A DNA stretch of 64,000 nt from an uncultured Porphyromonas sp. Lineage in GTDB: Bacteria; Bacteroidota; Bacteroidia; Bacteroidales; Porphyromonadaceae. Of the stretch, positions 46,602 to 54,759 are shown piece by piece. The first letter of the stretch is position 1; each line of letters opens with the position of its first letter. The DNA is taken from positions 186,001 through 250,000 of the forward strand of contig NZ_CALHDW010000018.1 in NCBI RefSeq assembly GCF_938023125.1. The letters are read 5' to 3'. Below the pieces are notes generated by a model that did not search any database, had not been told where the DNA came from, and saw nothing but the letters and a program-made list of their open reading frames with translations. The position numbers and the translations under genes were made by a program.

Positions 46602-46928
46602 GTTTTACGGCATAAAGATAAGAATAGGGATACTGACTGCATCTCGGATGCCCTGTGGTATTTCTCTTGTGTAGTGCAAGCGTGCATTAGCAACTCCCAT
46701 ATCGTTTCTTTCATCCTCGTTTGGAGGTTTTTGACCTATTCACTTTTCCCTCTCTTACGAATAGGACTGCGGCTGTCTACTCTCCAAGGTGTGGGGAAGA
46801 AGAGAAAGAGATTCGGAGACAAGAAAATACACGGCTTTGCAAGCAAAGAGATTATTATTATAGCACAGAGACCCATTTCTCTTGAAGTAGAGGATGCAGG
46901 GTAAAAGTCCCATTACTCATTAAATATT
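46602..46928. other. Long rpsK-rpsD spacer
   Basis: A 327-base gap inside the alpha operon, where spacing is otherwise 10-40 bases. A frame of 76 codons (46674-46904) has no family resemblance and no motif, so it is not called. CTTTGC-AA-GCAAAG (46835-46848) forms a tight hairpin, and TTATTATTATAG follows. It could hold an internal promoter or an S4-responsive leader, but nothing decisive is visible. Confidence 0.4.
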
Positions 46929-47534
46929 ATGGCAAGATATACAGGTCCTAAATCAAAAGTCGCTCGTCGCTTTGGCGAGCCTATCTTTGGCCCCGATAAG
47001 GTACTTAGCAAAAAGAACTACCCCCCGGGGCAGCATGGTGAAGGTCGCCGTCGTAAGTCGAGCGAATATGGTATTCAGCTCGCAGAAAAGCAAAAAGCAA
47101 AGTATACCTACGGGGTGTTGGAACGTCAGTTCCGCAATCTCTTTAAGGCAGCTCAACGCTCTAAAGGGGTAACGGGTGAGGTGCTTCTCCAGCTTTTGGA
47201 GTGCCGTCTCGACAACATCGTTTACCGTCTTGGTATTGCTCCTACGCGTGCTGCAGCTCGTCAGATTGTGTCGCATCGTCACATTACGGTGGATGGCAAT
47301 GTGGTAAATATTCCTTCTTACTCTGTAAAGCCCGGGCAGATTATTGCTGTTCGTGAGCGCGATAAGAGCATGGAAGTAATAGCCAACTCACTGGCAGGCT
47401 TCAACCACGGTAAGTATTCTTGGATCGAGTGGGACAACAGCTCAATGTCCGGTAAGTTCCTCAACATACCTCAGCGTGCTGATATCCCCGAGAACATTAA
47501 GGAACAACTTATCGTTGAATTGTACTCTAAATAA
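46929..47534 (+). CDS. rpsD: Ribosomal protein uS4
   Basis: A 201-residue 30S protein that nucleates assembly and guards the mRNA entry. [20 protein letters not shown] and the S4 fold core [20 protein letters not shown] are clear. In E. coli and Bacillus S4 represses its own operon; the long spacer upstream is a candidate site. Confidence 0.98.
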   Translation: MARYTGPKSKVARRFGEPIFGPDKVLSKKNYPPGQHGEGRRRKSSEYGIQLAEKQKAKYTYGVLERQFRNLFKAAQRSKGVTGEVLLQLLECRLDNIVYRLGIAPTRAAARQIVSHRHITVDGNVVNIPSYSVKPGQIIAVRERDKSMEVIANSLAGFNHGKYSWIEWDNSSMSGKFLNIPQRADIPENIKEQLIVELYSK

Positions 47535-47545
47535 TCCCTAACATC

Positions 47546-48577
47546 ATGGCAATATTAGCATTTCAAAAACCCGAGAACGTAGTAAAGGTAGAGGTGCCTC
47601 AGTATGTCCTTGACGAATGCGAACCGTACGAACTTGTCGGTCGTTTTGAGTTCAAACCTCTAGAACCCGGCTATGCCAAGACGATTGGTAATGCCCTGCG
47701 TCGGATCTTGTTGTCCTCTCTTGAGGGGTATGCCATCGCCTCTATTCGCATTGATGGTGTAGAGCACGAATTTGCTACTATTCCTGGTGTAACGGAAGAT
47801 GTTACAAACATTATACTCAATCTCAAGAAGATTCGCTTCAAGCAAAAGGTTGACAATGCAGACGAAGAGGTGGTAACAGTAGCTTTCCCTGCGAATAAAG
47901 ATGTCTTTACCGCAGAGGATCTTAATGCCGCTCTTAGCAACTTCGAGATAACGAACTTAGATCAACATATCTGTAGTTTCGACCCTCAGGTAGCTAGCAA
48001 TGTCAAGATAGAGTTCCGCATCAATAAGGGGCGTGGTTATGTACCCAGCGACGAGAATACTCGTGAGGGTGATCCGCTCAATACGATTGCTATCGACTCT
48101 ATTTACACCCCTATTCGTCGGGTAATGCCCAAGGAAGAGTCTTTCCGTGTGGAGCAGAAGACCGATTACGAGAAGCTTATCTTGGAGGTAGTTACCGATG
48201 GTACTATCGAGCCGGAGATGGCTCTTCGCGAGGCTGCAAAGATCCTTATCGATCTCTTCTCTCTCTTTAGTGATGGGGAGATGCATATGGAAGAAGCCGG
48301 CGACGAGACGGGGGATGTAATGGACGAAGAAACGCTCCGCATACGTCAGATGCTAAGACAAGAGCTTGACTCTTTCAATCTCTCGGTGCGTGCTCGCAAT
48401 TGTCTTCGCTCCAACAATGTCTTCACTCTAGCCGATCTCGTGAAGCACAATCGCCAAGAGCTCCTTAAGTTCCGCAACTTCGGTAAGAAGACGTTTGAAG
48501 AACTTGAGGGATTCCTCGCAGAGGTTGGCTTGGAGTTTGCTACCGACTTGAGTAAGTATAACCTAGATAAAGAGTAA
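47546..48577 (+). CDS. rpoA: RNA polymerase alpha subunit
   Basis: A 343-residue subunit that dimerises to start polymerase assembly. The N-terminal domain has GYAKTIGNALRRILLSSLEG; the C-terminal domain, which binds upstream DNA and activators, starts near residue 260 and has LSVRARNCLRSNNVFTLADL and FRNFGKKTFEELEGFL. It lies 11 bases after rpsD and 3 before rplQ. Confidence 0.98.
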   Translation: MAILAFQKPENVVKVEVPQYVLDECEPYELVGRFEFKPLEPGYAKTIGNALRRILLSSLEGYAIASIRIDGVEHEFATIPGVTEDVTNIILNLKKIRFKQKVDNADEEVVTVAFPANKDVFTAEDLNAALSNFEITNLDQHICSFDPQVASNVKIEFRINKGRGYVPSDENTREGDPLNTIAIDSIYTPIRRVMPKEESFRVEQKTDYEKLILEVVTDGTIEPEMALREAAKILIDLFSLFSDGEMHMEEAGDETGDVMDEETLRIRQMLRQELDSFNLSVRARNCLRSNNVFTLADLVKHNRQELLKFRNFGKKTFEELEGFLAEVGLEFATDLSKYNLDKE

Positions 48578-48580
48578 AAG

Positions 48581-49045
48581 ATGAGACACAATAAGAAATT
48601 CAATCATTTAGGTCGCACGAAGGCACACCGCGAGGCTATGCTTTCTAACATGGCCACTTCGCTTATTATGCATAAGCGTATCGCTACTACGGTGGCTAAG
48701 GCAAAGGCGTTGCGTGTGTATGTAGAGCCTATCATCACACGCTCTAAGAATGACAATCTTCACTCACGCCGTATGGTTTTCTCTGAGCTTCAAAACAAAG
48801 AGGCTGTGAAGGAGCTTTTCGGTGTAGTATCAGATAAGGTTGCCAATCGCCCCGGTGGGTATACTCGTATTCTTCGTACGGGCTACCGTCTTGGAGACAA
48901 CGCTGCTATGTGCATTATCGAGCTTGTAGACTTCAACGAGGCTATGCTTGGCGAAAGCAAGAAGGCTGCTCCTCAGAAGCGTACTCGCCGTTCGCGCAAG
49001 TCTTCGGCTACTCAAGCAGAAACTGCAGCTCCTGCAGAAGCTTAA
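48581..49045 (+). CDS. rplQ: Ribosomal protein bL17
   Basis: A 154-residue 50S protein, the last gene of the supercluster. [40 protein letters not shown] and the core end LVDFNE are typical. The last 35 residues ([20 protein letters not shown]) form a basic then alanine-rich tail, common in Bacteroidota. A strong terminator follows. Confidence 0.98.
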   Translation: MRHNKKFNHLGRTKAHREAMLSNMATSLIMHKRIATTVAKAKALRVYVEPIITRSKNDNLHSRRMVFSELQNKEAVKELFGVVSDKVANRPGGYTRILRTGYRLGDNAAMCIIELVDFNEAMLGESKKAAPQKRTRRSRKSSATQAETAAPAEA

Positions 49046-49144
49046 TCGCTTTTCTGTAGAGCTTCGAAGAAGGGAGGTGGCATGAGAAGGACCCTTGTAA
49101 TGAGGAGCCTCGAATGATATAGAACCTCCATTCTTTCAAATACT

Positions 49145-49184
49145 AAGGTCCTACCCCACGGATGTGTTGGGGTAGGACTTTTTG
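49145..49184 (+). terminator. Terminator of the ribosomal-protein supercluster
   Basis: GTCCTACCCC (49148-49157) pairs perfectly with GGGGTAGGAC (49169-49178), and A-T pairs extend the stem. TTTTTG follows. It ends the 18-kb transcription unit. Confidence 0.9.
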
Positions 49185-49386
49185 TTTGCTGAGAGGTGAA
49201 GGTTTGTACCGCTTCAGGGGGAGCCCCCACCTCGCTCTCGCCCTTTACGTGCCTTACCCGATGCGATCTCTTGGGACCAATAGCCCCGACTCCCGTTCCT
49301 CCCTTGCCTCTTTCTGTATCGCCAAATCCTAGCGGTCAAAGGCTCCCCCTACATACTAATCGCCCCTCTCTATTCGTTTCTGTAGT
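49185..49386. other. Spacer before the PorP/SprF gene
   Basis: No gene or exact TAnnTTTG was seen. A GGGGG-AG-CCCCC palindrome is present at about 49217-49228. A short frame at 49196-49405 overlaps the next gene's start and has no motif. Confidence 0.4.
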
Positions 49387-50370
49387 ATGTACGAGAAAGG
49401 ATTGAGGCGTAGAGCGACCTCGTGGTGGCTCCTCAAAGGGGCGTTTTTGTTGCTGTTAGGGGTAAAGGCTTTACCGCTGATGGGGCAATACGACGCCGTT
49501 TTTTCGCTGTACGATAGGGCGGCCACTTTCTATAACCCTGCCGCCGCCGGAGGGCAAGAGGAGCTGGATATAACCGCCATATACCATCAGCAATGGGTAG
49601 GTATCCCGGGGGCACCTGCCAATATCTCCCTTCTTGCCAATACGCAGGTCGATTTTTTAGAGCGAAAGCATGGGGTGGGAATAGCCTTCCTTACGCAGAA
49701 GAAAGGGCTTTTTGTCAATACCGACTTGGCCGGACAATATACATTCTTTTTGCCCTTGTTTAAGGGGCAATTGGGCATAGGGTTGCAAGCCGGTTTGTTC
49801 AATAGTGCCTTTGATGGAACGAAGCTTTTTCTGCCCGATGGTGAGGGCATTACCCCTAATGACCCTGCTTTACCCCTTACGCGAGTGTCCGGTAAGTCGT
49901 TTGATTCTGCTGTGGGGCTTTCGTGGCGCAATAAGCGCATGTATATAGGCGTGGCGTCGCATCATCTTTTAGCTCCACGTGTTCGGCTCAGTAATAATTA
50001 CTCTATTGAGCTAAAGCGGAATTATACCTTTCATACCTCTTATAAGTTCTCTTCGGAGACCTCGTTGCTTACTTGGAAGCCTTCTCTCTTGGTGCTTACG
50101 GACCTTAAGGCATGGCGCATTGATGCCAATTTGCAACTGGAGTATGCCGAGCGTTTCAGGGCAGGGGTAATGTTCCGGCCGATGAATGCCGCAGGCTTTT
50201 CCCTCGGGATGAAGTTTGGGAGTGTAGCGGTAGGGTATGCCTTTGAGATGCCTATCAATCAAATGGCTAAGGGGAATTGGGGTAGCCACGAGCTGGCGGT
50301 CTCTTACCTCCTCCCCCTCAAGAAAAACAAAAACAAAGAGGTGCGCTACAAGAGCGTGCGTCTACTCTAG
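49387..50370 (+). CDS. PorP/SprF family outer-membrane protein
   Basis: A 327-residue barrel-type protein of the PorP/SprF family, whose members work with the T9SS as surface attachment or release partners. The signal peptide ends near LPLMGQ (about residue 34). Family marks are YDRAATFYNPAAAGGQEELD, HQQWVGIPGAPANISLLANT and the strand LSWRNKRMYIGVASHHLLAP. No porK, porL, porM or porN neighbours are present, so this is a stand-alone paralogue, not the core T9SS operon gene. It may serve a particular cargo, perhaps one of the large surface proteins; the window does not say which. Its stop codon overlaps that of the converging gene. Confidence 0.87.
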   Translation: MYEKGLRRRATSWWLLKGAFLLLLGVKALPLMGQYDAVFSLYDRAATFYNPAAAGGQEELDITAIYHQQWVGIPGAPANISLLANTQVDFLERKHGVGIAFLTQKKGLFVNTDLAGQYTFFLPLFKGQLGIGLQAGLFNSAFDGTKLFLPDGEGITPNDPALPLTRVSGKSFDSAVGLSWRNKRMYIGVASHHLLAPRVRLSNNYSIELKRNYTFHTSYKFSSETSLLTWKPSLLVLTDLKAWRIDANLQLEYAERFRAGVMFRPMNAAGFSLGMKFGSVAVGYAFEMPINQMAKGNWGSHELAVSYLLPLKKNKNKEVRYKSVRLL

Positions 50371-50954
50371 AGTCCGGATAGCCAACTTTGTACGATGCTT
50401 GCACCGTGGGGCGATAGGTAGCTCTCGGGGTGAAATTGTACCCCAAATAGGGGGAGTGTTTTGTGACGGAATGCCATGATAGCCCCATCGCTTAGTGCCG
50501 TTGCCGTAATCTCTAATACGTCGGGGAAAGGCTCTTCTGCCACGCACCACGAGTGATAACGCCCTACCGAGCTATCGGCGGGGAGCTGCTCGAGGAGGGT
50601 GTGCCCCTCTATCTCTTTTATCGTTAGTCTTTCGGCGTGCCCATGTAGGGGGTGGGGCATTTGCAATAGTCGCCCGCCAAAGTGTAGGGCAAGAGCTTGA
50701 TGCCCGAGACAAACCCCCAAAAGAGAGTGTGTATGCACAGTGCGAGCAATGAGGGGCATGAGCCCTTTCACCTCCTCAGGATGCCCCGGCCCCGGGGAAA
50801 GCAGTATCCCTCGGTAGTTCTCTAGGGGAAGGGTGGGGCAATGCTCTGTCGACACAACATCGAAGGTGCAATTAGGGCATTTCCTAAGGATCTCTACGAG
50901 ATTGTAGACAAACGAATCGTGGCTATCTGCCACCAATAGATGCACTTTGTTCAT
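50367..50954 (-). CDS. Anthranilate/aminodeoxychorismate synthase glutamine amidotransferase subunit
   Basis: A 195-residue class I glutamine amidotransferase of the TrpG/PabA kind, supplying ammonia from glutamine to a chorismate-using partner. ILLSPGPGHPEE holds the oxyanion region, GVCLGHQAL the catalytic cysteine and VQFHPESYLSPHG the catalytic histidine and glutamate. The start D-S-H-D-S-F-V-Y-N-L is also typical. I used the ATG giving MNKVHLL; a GTG three codons upstream is possible. The partner (TrpE or PabB) is not in the window, so folate or tryptophan synthesis cannot be separated. It ends on a CTAG shared with the PorP/SprF gene. Confidence 0.88.
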   Translation of the reverse strand: MNKVHLLVADSHDSFVYNLVEILRKCPNCTFDVVSTEHCPTLPLENYRGILLSPGPGHPEEVKGLMPLIARTVHTHSLLGVCLGHQALALHFGGRLLQMPHPLHGHAERLTIKEIEGHTLLEQLPADSSVGRYHSWCVAEEPFPDVLEITATALSDGAIMAFRHKTLPLFGVQFHPESYLSPHGASIVQSWLSGL

Positions 50955-51098
50955 TCCGACCACGAAGGTACTACGGATTCTCTATACAGGGAGCACTCTC
51001 TGCAAAAAGAGGGGCTCCTCTCTCTCTAATACTACGCCTCTTTCTTTGGGGAGGAGCCCTCTCCTCTTCCCATGCGCCCTCTTTGCATACAAACGAAG

Positions 51099-51128
51099 AG
51101 CCCCCGACTCCTGTAAGAGACGAGGGCT
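51099..51128 (-). terminator. Terminator candidate of the BlaI-M56 operon
   Basis: AGCCCCCG and CGAGGGCT form an 8-bp stem with one mismatch. On the minus strand it is followed by CTTCGTTTG, a poor T tract, so the call is tentative. Confidence 0.4.
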
Positions 51129-51172
51129 GTAAGAGATGAAAAATAGTTGTATTCCGCTATAAGGGGGCGGCG

Positions 51173-52651
51173 TTACTTCGTCGTAATGTAGACAACTCCT
51201 TCTAATCCGAGGGCTTTGAGGTCGTACTTCTTCCCTCCGATGGTTACTACTTCCGTTTGAGATTTGTCTACGCGCATTTCTGCGATCTTCTCGCTAGGCA
51301 GGTTGCTTACGTCACTTACTACCTTGCCGTCCAATACATAGAGGACTTTAGGCGCGTCCGAGCTTTTTGCTGAGGAAGATTTGGCGTTATCTGCACTTAG
51401 TTTGAAGTGGACGGGGAGGGTGAGAGAGACGCGTGCGACTTTTCCTTTGAGCTTCCCGGGTGTCCACTTGGGCATCTTGCCCACTACACGTAGGGCTTCG
51501 GCGTCGAGCAGAGGGTCTACACTTTGCATGATGGTGGGGCTGCTTACGCTGCCATCTTTTTCCACAATGAAGTGTACAAGTACTCTGCCTTCGATACCCT
51601 TTTCTTCTGCCTCTTTGGGGTAGCGTACCTCCTTGGCGAGCCAGAGGAAGAGTTTGTCATTCCCTCCGGGGAATTGGGGGAGTACCTCGCACATTTCGTA
51701 GACGGGGTCTTCGTCCCCTATGTTTTGTAGGAGGGGGAGACGCTCCGCAACCGGGCGAGCCAGTAGGTAATTACCGCCTAAGAGGGTAAGGGCAGCCATG
51801 GGTAGGGCGAGCCATAGGCGTTGGATAGCTCGCTTGGGTGAGTTTTTCTTGTTCATCATTTTGATCCTTTCTTTTAAGTTGTTAGATCCATTGTAGGGGT
51901 TGTATAGAGGGCTTACAGAGCCGTCTGTAGCGCATCTTAGGAGTTGGTATTGATAGGGTTTGCCCTCAATGCCTTGGGCTAGCACGGCGTCGTCGGCTAG
52001 GTGCTCAAGGTTTAGGCTGAGGTCTCTACGCAGTAGCCACATGGCGGGGTTCCACCACGAGAGGATAAGGGATACTTCTGCGAGTAGGAGGTCAATGTAG
52101 TGTCGCTGCCGGGTGTGCTCCTCTTCGTGTGTGTAGACCATAGTCCACTCACCCTCCTCTAGCATCTTTTGGGAGATGTATATCTCTCCAAAGGCACTAA
52201 ACGCGGTATACCCTTGGGGGAGAAGCTGTATTTTCCGTCCATTGGGGAGAAGATAGGGGGTGCAGTGCCGTTTGAGTTTGACCAGAGCTCGCAGGGCGAC
52301 CAAGAGGCGAATCCCTCGAGCGAGTGCTCCTATCCCCCAAATGCAGCTCAAAGCTAGGGGCAGTAGCAATCCCCAAATGGAGGGTGAGACCTCTTCCGTC
52401 ATGGGCGATAACTCTAGGGGGAATGGGGCGAGTGCCACTCCCTCTTGGGAGGGTGAGAAGAGTATTGACCAGTCGATATAGGGAACTACAATGCCAACGA
52501 GCGGTATCACCCACGCCGAGACGAGGATGATAAGGTAAAAGGCGCGAGTTGCCTTATGCCACGTAAGGGGGAGGAAGAGCCACCGCCCGAGCAAGGCTCC
52601 GAGGGCGAGGGATGCTCCGCTGATGAGTAGGTAGTAGAGTAGTACTTCCAT
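51173..52651 (-). CDS. BlaR1-like M56 peptidase fused to a TonB C-terminal domain
   Basis: A 492-residue inner-membrane protein. Three membrane segments (about residues 4-27, 37-58 and 92-120) lead to a cytoplasmic M56 zinc site, THEEEH (H175, H179), with SWWNPAMWLLRRDLSLNLEH as the usual partner region. Another segment (about 280-305) crosses to the periplasm, where a TonB-type domain follows: PQFPGGNDKLFLWLAKEVRY, then EGRVLVHFIVEKDGSVSSPT. BlaR1 relatives sense a signal outside and cleave the BlaI-type repressor. Here the penicillin-binding sensor is replaced by the TonB domain, a fusion common in Bacteroidota with an unknown signal. It lies 26 bases after the repressor gene. Confidence 0.88.
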   Translation of the reverse strand: MEVLLYYLLISGASLALGALLGRWLFLPLTWHKATRAFYLIILVSAWVIPLVGIVVPYIDWSILFSPSQEGVALAPFPLELSPMTEEVSPSIWGLLLPLALSCIWGIGALARGIRLLVALRALVKLKRHCTPYLLPNGRKIQLLPQGYTAFSAFGEIYISQKMLEEGEWTMVYTHEEEHTRQRHYIDLLLAEVSLILSWWNPAMWLLRRDLSLNLEHLADDAVLAQGIEGKPYQYQLLRCATDGSVSPLYNPYNGSNNLKERIKMMNKKNSPKRAIQRLWLALPMAALTLLGGNYLLARPVAERLPLLQNIGDEDPVYEMCEVLPQFPGGNDKLFLWLAKEVRYPKEAEEKGIEGRVLVHFIVEKDGSVSSPTIMQSVDPLLDAEALRVVGKMPKWTPGKLKGKVARVSLTLPVHFKLSADNAKSSSAKSSDAPKVLYVLDGKVVSDVSNLPSEKIAEMRVDKSQTEVVTIGGKKYDLKALGLEGVVYITTK

Positions 52652-52677
52652 GGGGTAAAGGTGGCTAAGAGGTGAGG

Positions 52678-53055
52678 TTACTTCTTCTGCTCAATCAAGT
52701 CTATTATCTCTTTGAGGTCCCGAGGTGAGATGCTCTCTTTGCGTGCAAAAAACTGCACGACTTGCCTGTAATCTCCTCCAAAGAAGTTTCGTACGATGTG
52801 CTGGAGAGAGGAGGCGGAGTATTGCTCTTGCGTTACTTCGATCCTGTACAGCATGGTCTTTCCGCTTTTTTCGGGGTGAATGTATTCTTTGGTGTGCAGG
52901 TTCTTTACAATGCTTGCCAGGGTGGTGTAGGGGGGCTTGGGTTCGGGCATTTTGTCTAATATCTGCCGTATGGCTGCTCCATCCCCTAGCTCCCAAATGA
53001 TCTGCATAACACTCTCTTCTTGAGGGGTTAATGGGGCGAGTTTTGTCTTGTTCAT
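52678..53055 (-). CDS. BlaI/MecI-family repressor
   Basis: A 125-residue winged-helix repressor. LTPQEESVMQIIWELGDGAA opens the DNA-binding domain, PPYTTLASIVKNLHTKEYIH is the recognition helix with wing region, and SGKTMLYRIEVTQEQY leads to the C-terminal dimer helices. Repressors of this family dimerise on dyad operators and are inactivated by cleavage by their partner M56 peptidase, which is the next gene. Two similar dyads lie 31 bases upstream, so the pair is probably self-regulated. Targets elsewhere in the genome are not known. Confidence 0.92.
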   Translation of the reverse strand: MNKTKLAPLTPQEESVMQIIWELGDGAAIRQILDKMPEPKPPYTTLASIVKNLHTKEYIHPEKSGKTMLYRIEVTQEQYSASSLQHIVRNFFGGDYRQVVQFFARKESISPRDLKEIIDLIEQKK

Positions 53056-53085
53056 AGCTCTTTGTATTGCTTATCGAGCGCAATG

Positions 53086-53122
53086 TACGAACTTTTCGTA
53101 GATAATCAACGATTTTTTCGTA
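53086..53122. promoter_or_regulatory. Tandem operator candidates for the BlaI-type repressor
   Basis: TACGAA-CTT-TTCGTA (53086-53100) is a perfect 6-bp dyad. AACGATTTTTTCGTA (53108-53122) agrees with it at 12 of 15 positions. The starts are 22 bases apart, close to two helical turns, so two dimers would bind on the same face. A weak minus-strand TACATTG (about 53081-53087) touches the first site and might be the -7 region. Confidence 0.6.
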
Positions 53123-53486
53123 GATATTTTCCTCTTTCCGATTTGGCTGAGGATAAAAGAGCCCTCTTGAGGGATGTTCTTCGAGAGGAGGGAGGGGACG
53201 AGGGGATTCGGGTATAGCTCTCTCTCAGCTTGTTTTTGGTGCCGTTTTCGCCCTCGGGGGAGCAGCGTGTGGGTCGTTGGCTAAAATCGCGGAGAAAACT
53301 ACCCTAGAAATATTTTTATTTCAGCTGGTTTTACCCTCATATTTTGGGCAAGAAATATTTTATTTTCACCCAAGAGGGGAAATGCTTTTCACCTGGTATT
53401 TTTTTCTCTGTTTTATGCACGCAGTTTCTTTTAAAACTTGCGTGTCTTCCGTTTTTGTTGCTATGCTATTAAGGGATATGTATTGA
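53123..53486. other. AT-rich stretch with imperfect direct repeats
   Basis: Three related segments, GAAATATTTTTATTTCA (53307), GAAATATTTTATTTTCA (53352) and GAAATGCTTTTCACCTGG (53379), recur. A 69-codon frame (53277-53486) made largely of phenylalanine runs has no motif and is not called. No other feature was recognised. Confidence 0.35.
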
Positions 53487-53492
53487 TTTGTG

Positions 53493-53522
53493 TTGTATAA
53501 TTAGAAAAAACAAGTATCTTTG
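53493..53522 (+). promoter_or_regulatory. Promoter of the small lipoprotein gene
   Basis: TTG at 53493-53495 and TATCTTTG at 53515-53522 are 19 bases apart. A leader of about 100 bases follows, with the hairpin GGCATT-GG-AATGCC. Confidence 0.55.
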
Positions 53523-53629
53523 ACGCCAAGAAGGGTGGCATTGGAATGCCGTCAGACATCTGGTTTTGCACCTCAAGGAGAGATGTTGCACGGGCTGGTG
53601 CTACCCAATATTTGAATTGTTAGCTTATT

Positions 53630-54145
53630 ATGAAGTGCCGTACGTTTACAGCTTCTCTTGTTCTGTTTCTAGTGGGGCTGTTCTGGTTCACCTCTTGCTA
53701 TCGAGGTCCACAGTCCTACCGTAAGGAGTATAGAGACCCTGCTCTTTTTGGGGAGTGGATAGACATTGATGAAATAGAAAGGATGCATACCGATGCCGAA
53801 TATTTTGAAAATACGATTCGGACGCATTCTGATTTTTGTGTGGGAGTCGCTTTTCTTGCAAATGGGGATGATGTTGGTGTGTATGCCAAGTATGAAGACG
53901 GAAGTGAAATACCAAAGCTCACGAGGGAGTATACAGGAGTTTACTACACCAAGGGTAGTGGATTGTACAGCGTTTCTGCAGGTCTCAGCTGGAGTGCTCC
54001 CTCTCATATTGTAGAGGAGTACGAGGTGAAGGGGGATACTCTCTATCTAGGACCACAAAGTTCCTTTAGGAGGATAGTCTTCAAACGCCAAAGGGTAACG
54101 GAAGATCTTCTCCCCAAACGCCCGATCAAGCCCTCTGAGAAATGA
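53630..54145 (+). CDS. Small lipoprotein of unknown function
   Basis: A 171-residue exported protein. The signal peptide ends in the lipobox FTSC with C23. The mature part begins YRGPQSYRKEYRDPALFGEW; the phrase DPALFGEWIDID recalls the start of small lipocalin-like lipoproteins in this phylum, which have a LxGxW motif, and the rest is beta-prone (YTGVYYTKGSGLYSVSAGLS). That resemblance is weak. I do not recognise a family. It stands alone with its own promoter. Confidence 0.65.
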   Translation: MKCRTFTASLVLFLVGLFWFTSCYRGPQSYRKEYRDPALFGEWIDIDEIERMHTDAEYFENTIRTHSDFCVGVAFLANGDDVGVYAKYEDGSEIPKLTREYTGVYYTKGSGLYSVSAGLSWSAPSHIVEEYEVKGDTLYLGPQSSFRRIVFKRQRVTEDLLPKRPIKPSEK

Positions 54146-54191
54146 AGTTGCACCTCCCTCTCCCCCTCTCTAAGGAGGAGAGGTGAGGAGC

Positions 54192-54211
54192 CCCCTTTGA
54201 ATCTAAAGGGG
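54192..54211 (+). terminator. Weak terminator candidate after the small lipoprotein
   Basis: CCCCTTT pairs with AAAGGGG around a 6-base loop, followed by AGTTCTT. The T tract is poor. Confidence 0.35.
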
Positions 54212-54349
54212 AGTTCTTGCGCTATTTTCGTGGACTGAATATCCATGTCTGGTGCTCGTGAGAGAGCCTTTTGTGAGCGTTTGTTCTGCGAGAGCCGATA
54301 AGAGAAGGACTATCATGGGGGCTACTCTCTAGGTGGAGCGAGGCAGGCA

Positions 54350-54381
54350 TTTGGCTAATTCAAAAAGAATCTGTACCTTTG
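54350..54381 (+). promoter_or_regulatory. Promoter of the initiator tRNA gene
   Basis: TTTG at 54350-54353 and TACCTTTG at 54374-54381 are 20 bases apart. The tRNA begins 20 bases on, so the 5' leader would be short. Confidence 0.75.
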
Positions 54382-54401
54382 CAGGGCAATTGAGATAATA
54401 T

Positions 54402-54473
<72 letters not shown>

Positions 54474-54492
54474 CTCTATACTACGCATTAAA

Positions 54493-54531
54493 GGTCTCCA
54501 AAATTCATCTAGGGTTTTGGAGGCCTTTTTT
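54493..54531 (+). terminator. Terminator of the tRNA-Met gene
   Basis: GGTCTCCAAAA pairs with TTTTGGAGGCC (11 bp, one wobble) and TTTTTT follows. Confidence 0.85.
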
Positions 54532-54729
54532 ATTCCCTTCCTCCCCTTTCTCCATCCCAAGCAGAGGGGAAGGCCCTCTCTTTCCTTGGCTCTAGCTCGT
54601 TGTAAGGGGCTCTCCTTTACTTCCTTATTTGCTCCTCTTTTGGGGCTATTCGCCGCTCTTATGAGGGGTAATTCCCCGCTTTTTTACTTAAACTGTACTA
54701 CTTAGGTAGAGGGGGCGATGCTTTTTCAT

Positions 54730-54737
54730 TACCTTTG
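54730..54737 (+). promoter_or_regulatory. -7 element of typA
   Basis: TACCTTTG, exact TAnnTTTG, 22 bases before the start codon, so the leader would be only about 15 bases. Confidence 0.55.
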
Positions 54738-54759
54738 TAGCCGGTTATTATAGAGCAGT

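Noticed and set aside
46674..46904. 76-codon frame in the rpsK-rpsD gap
   Set aside because: No start context, motif or family resemblance; composition is that of non-coding DNA.
53277..53486. 69-codon hydrophobic frame between repressor and lipoprotein genes
   Set aside because: Its phenylalanine-rich product stems from T-rich repeats and it ends just before the next promoter.
54517..54705. 62-codon frame after the tRNA gene
   Set aside because: It begins inside the tRNA terminator and has no motif.
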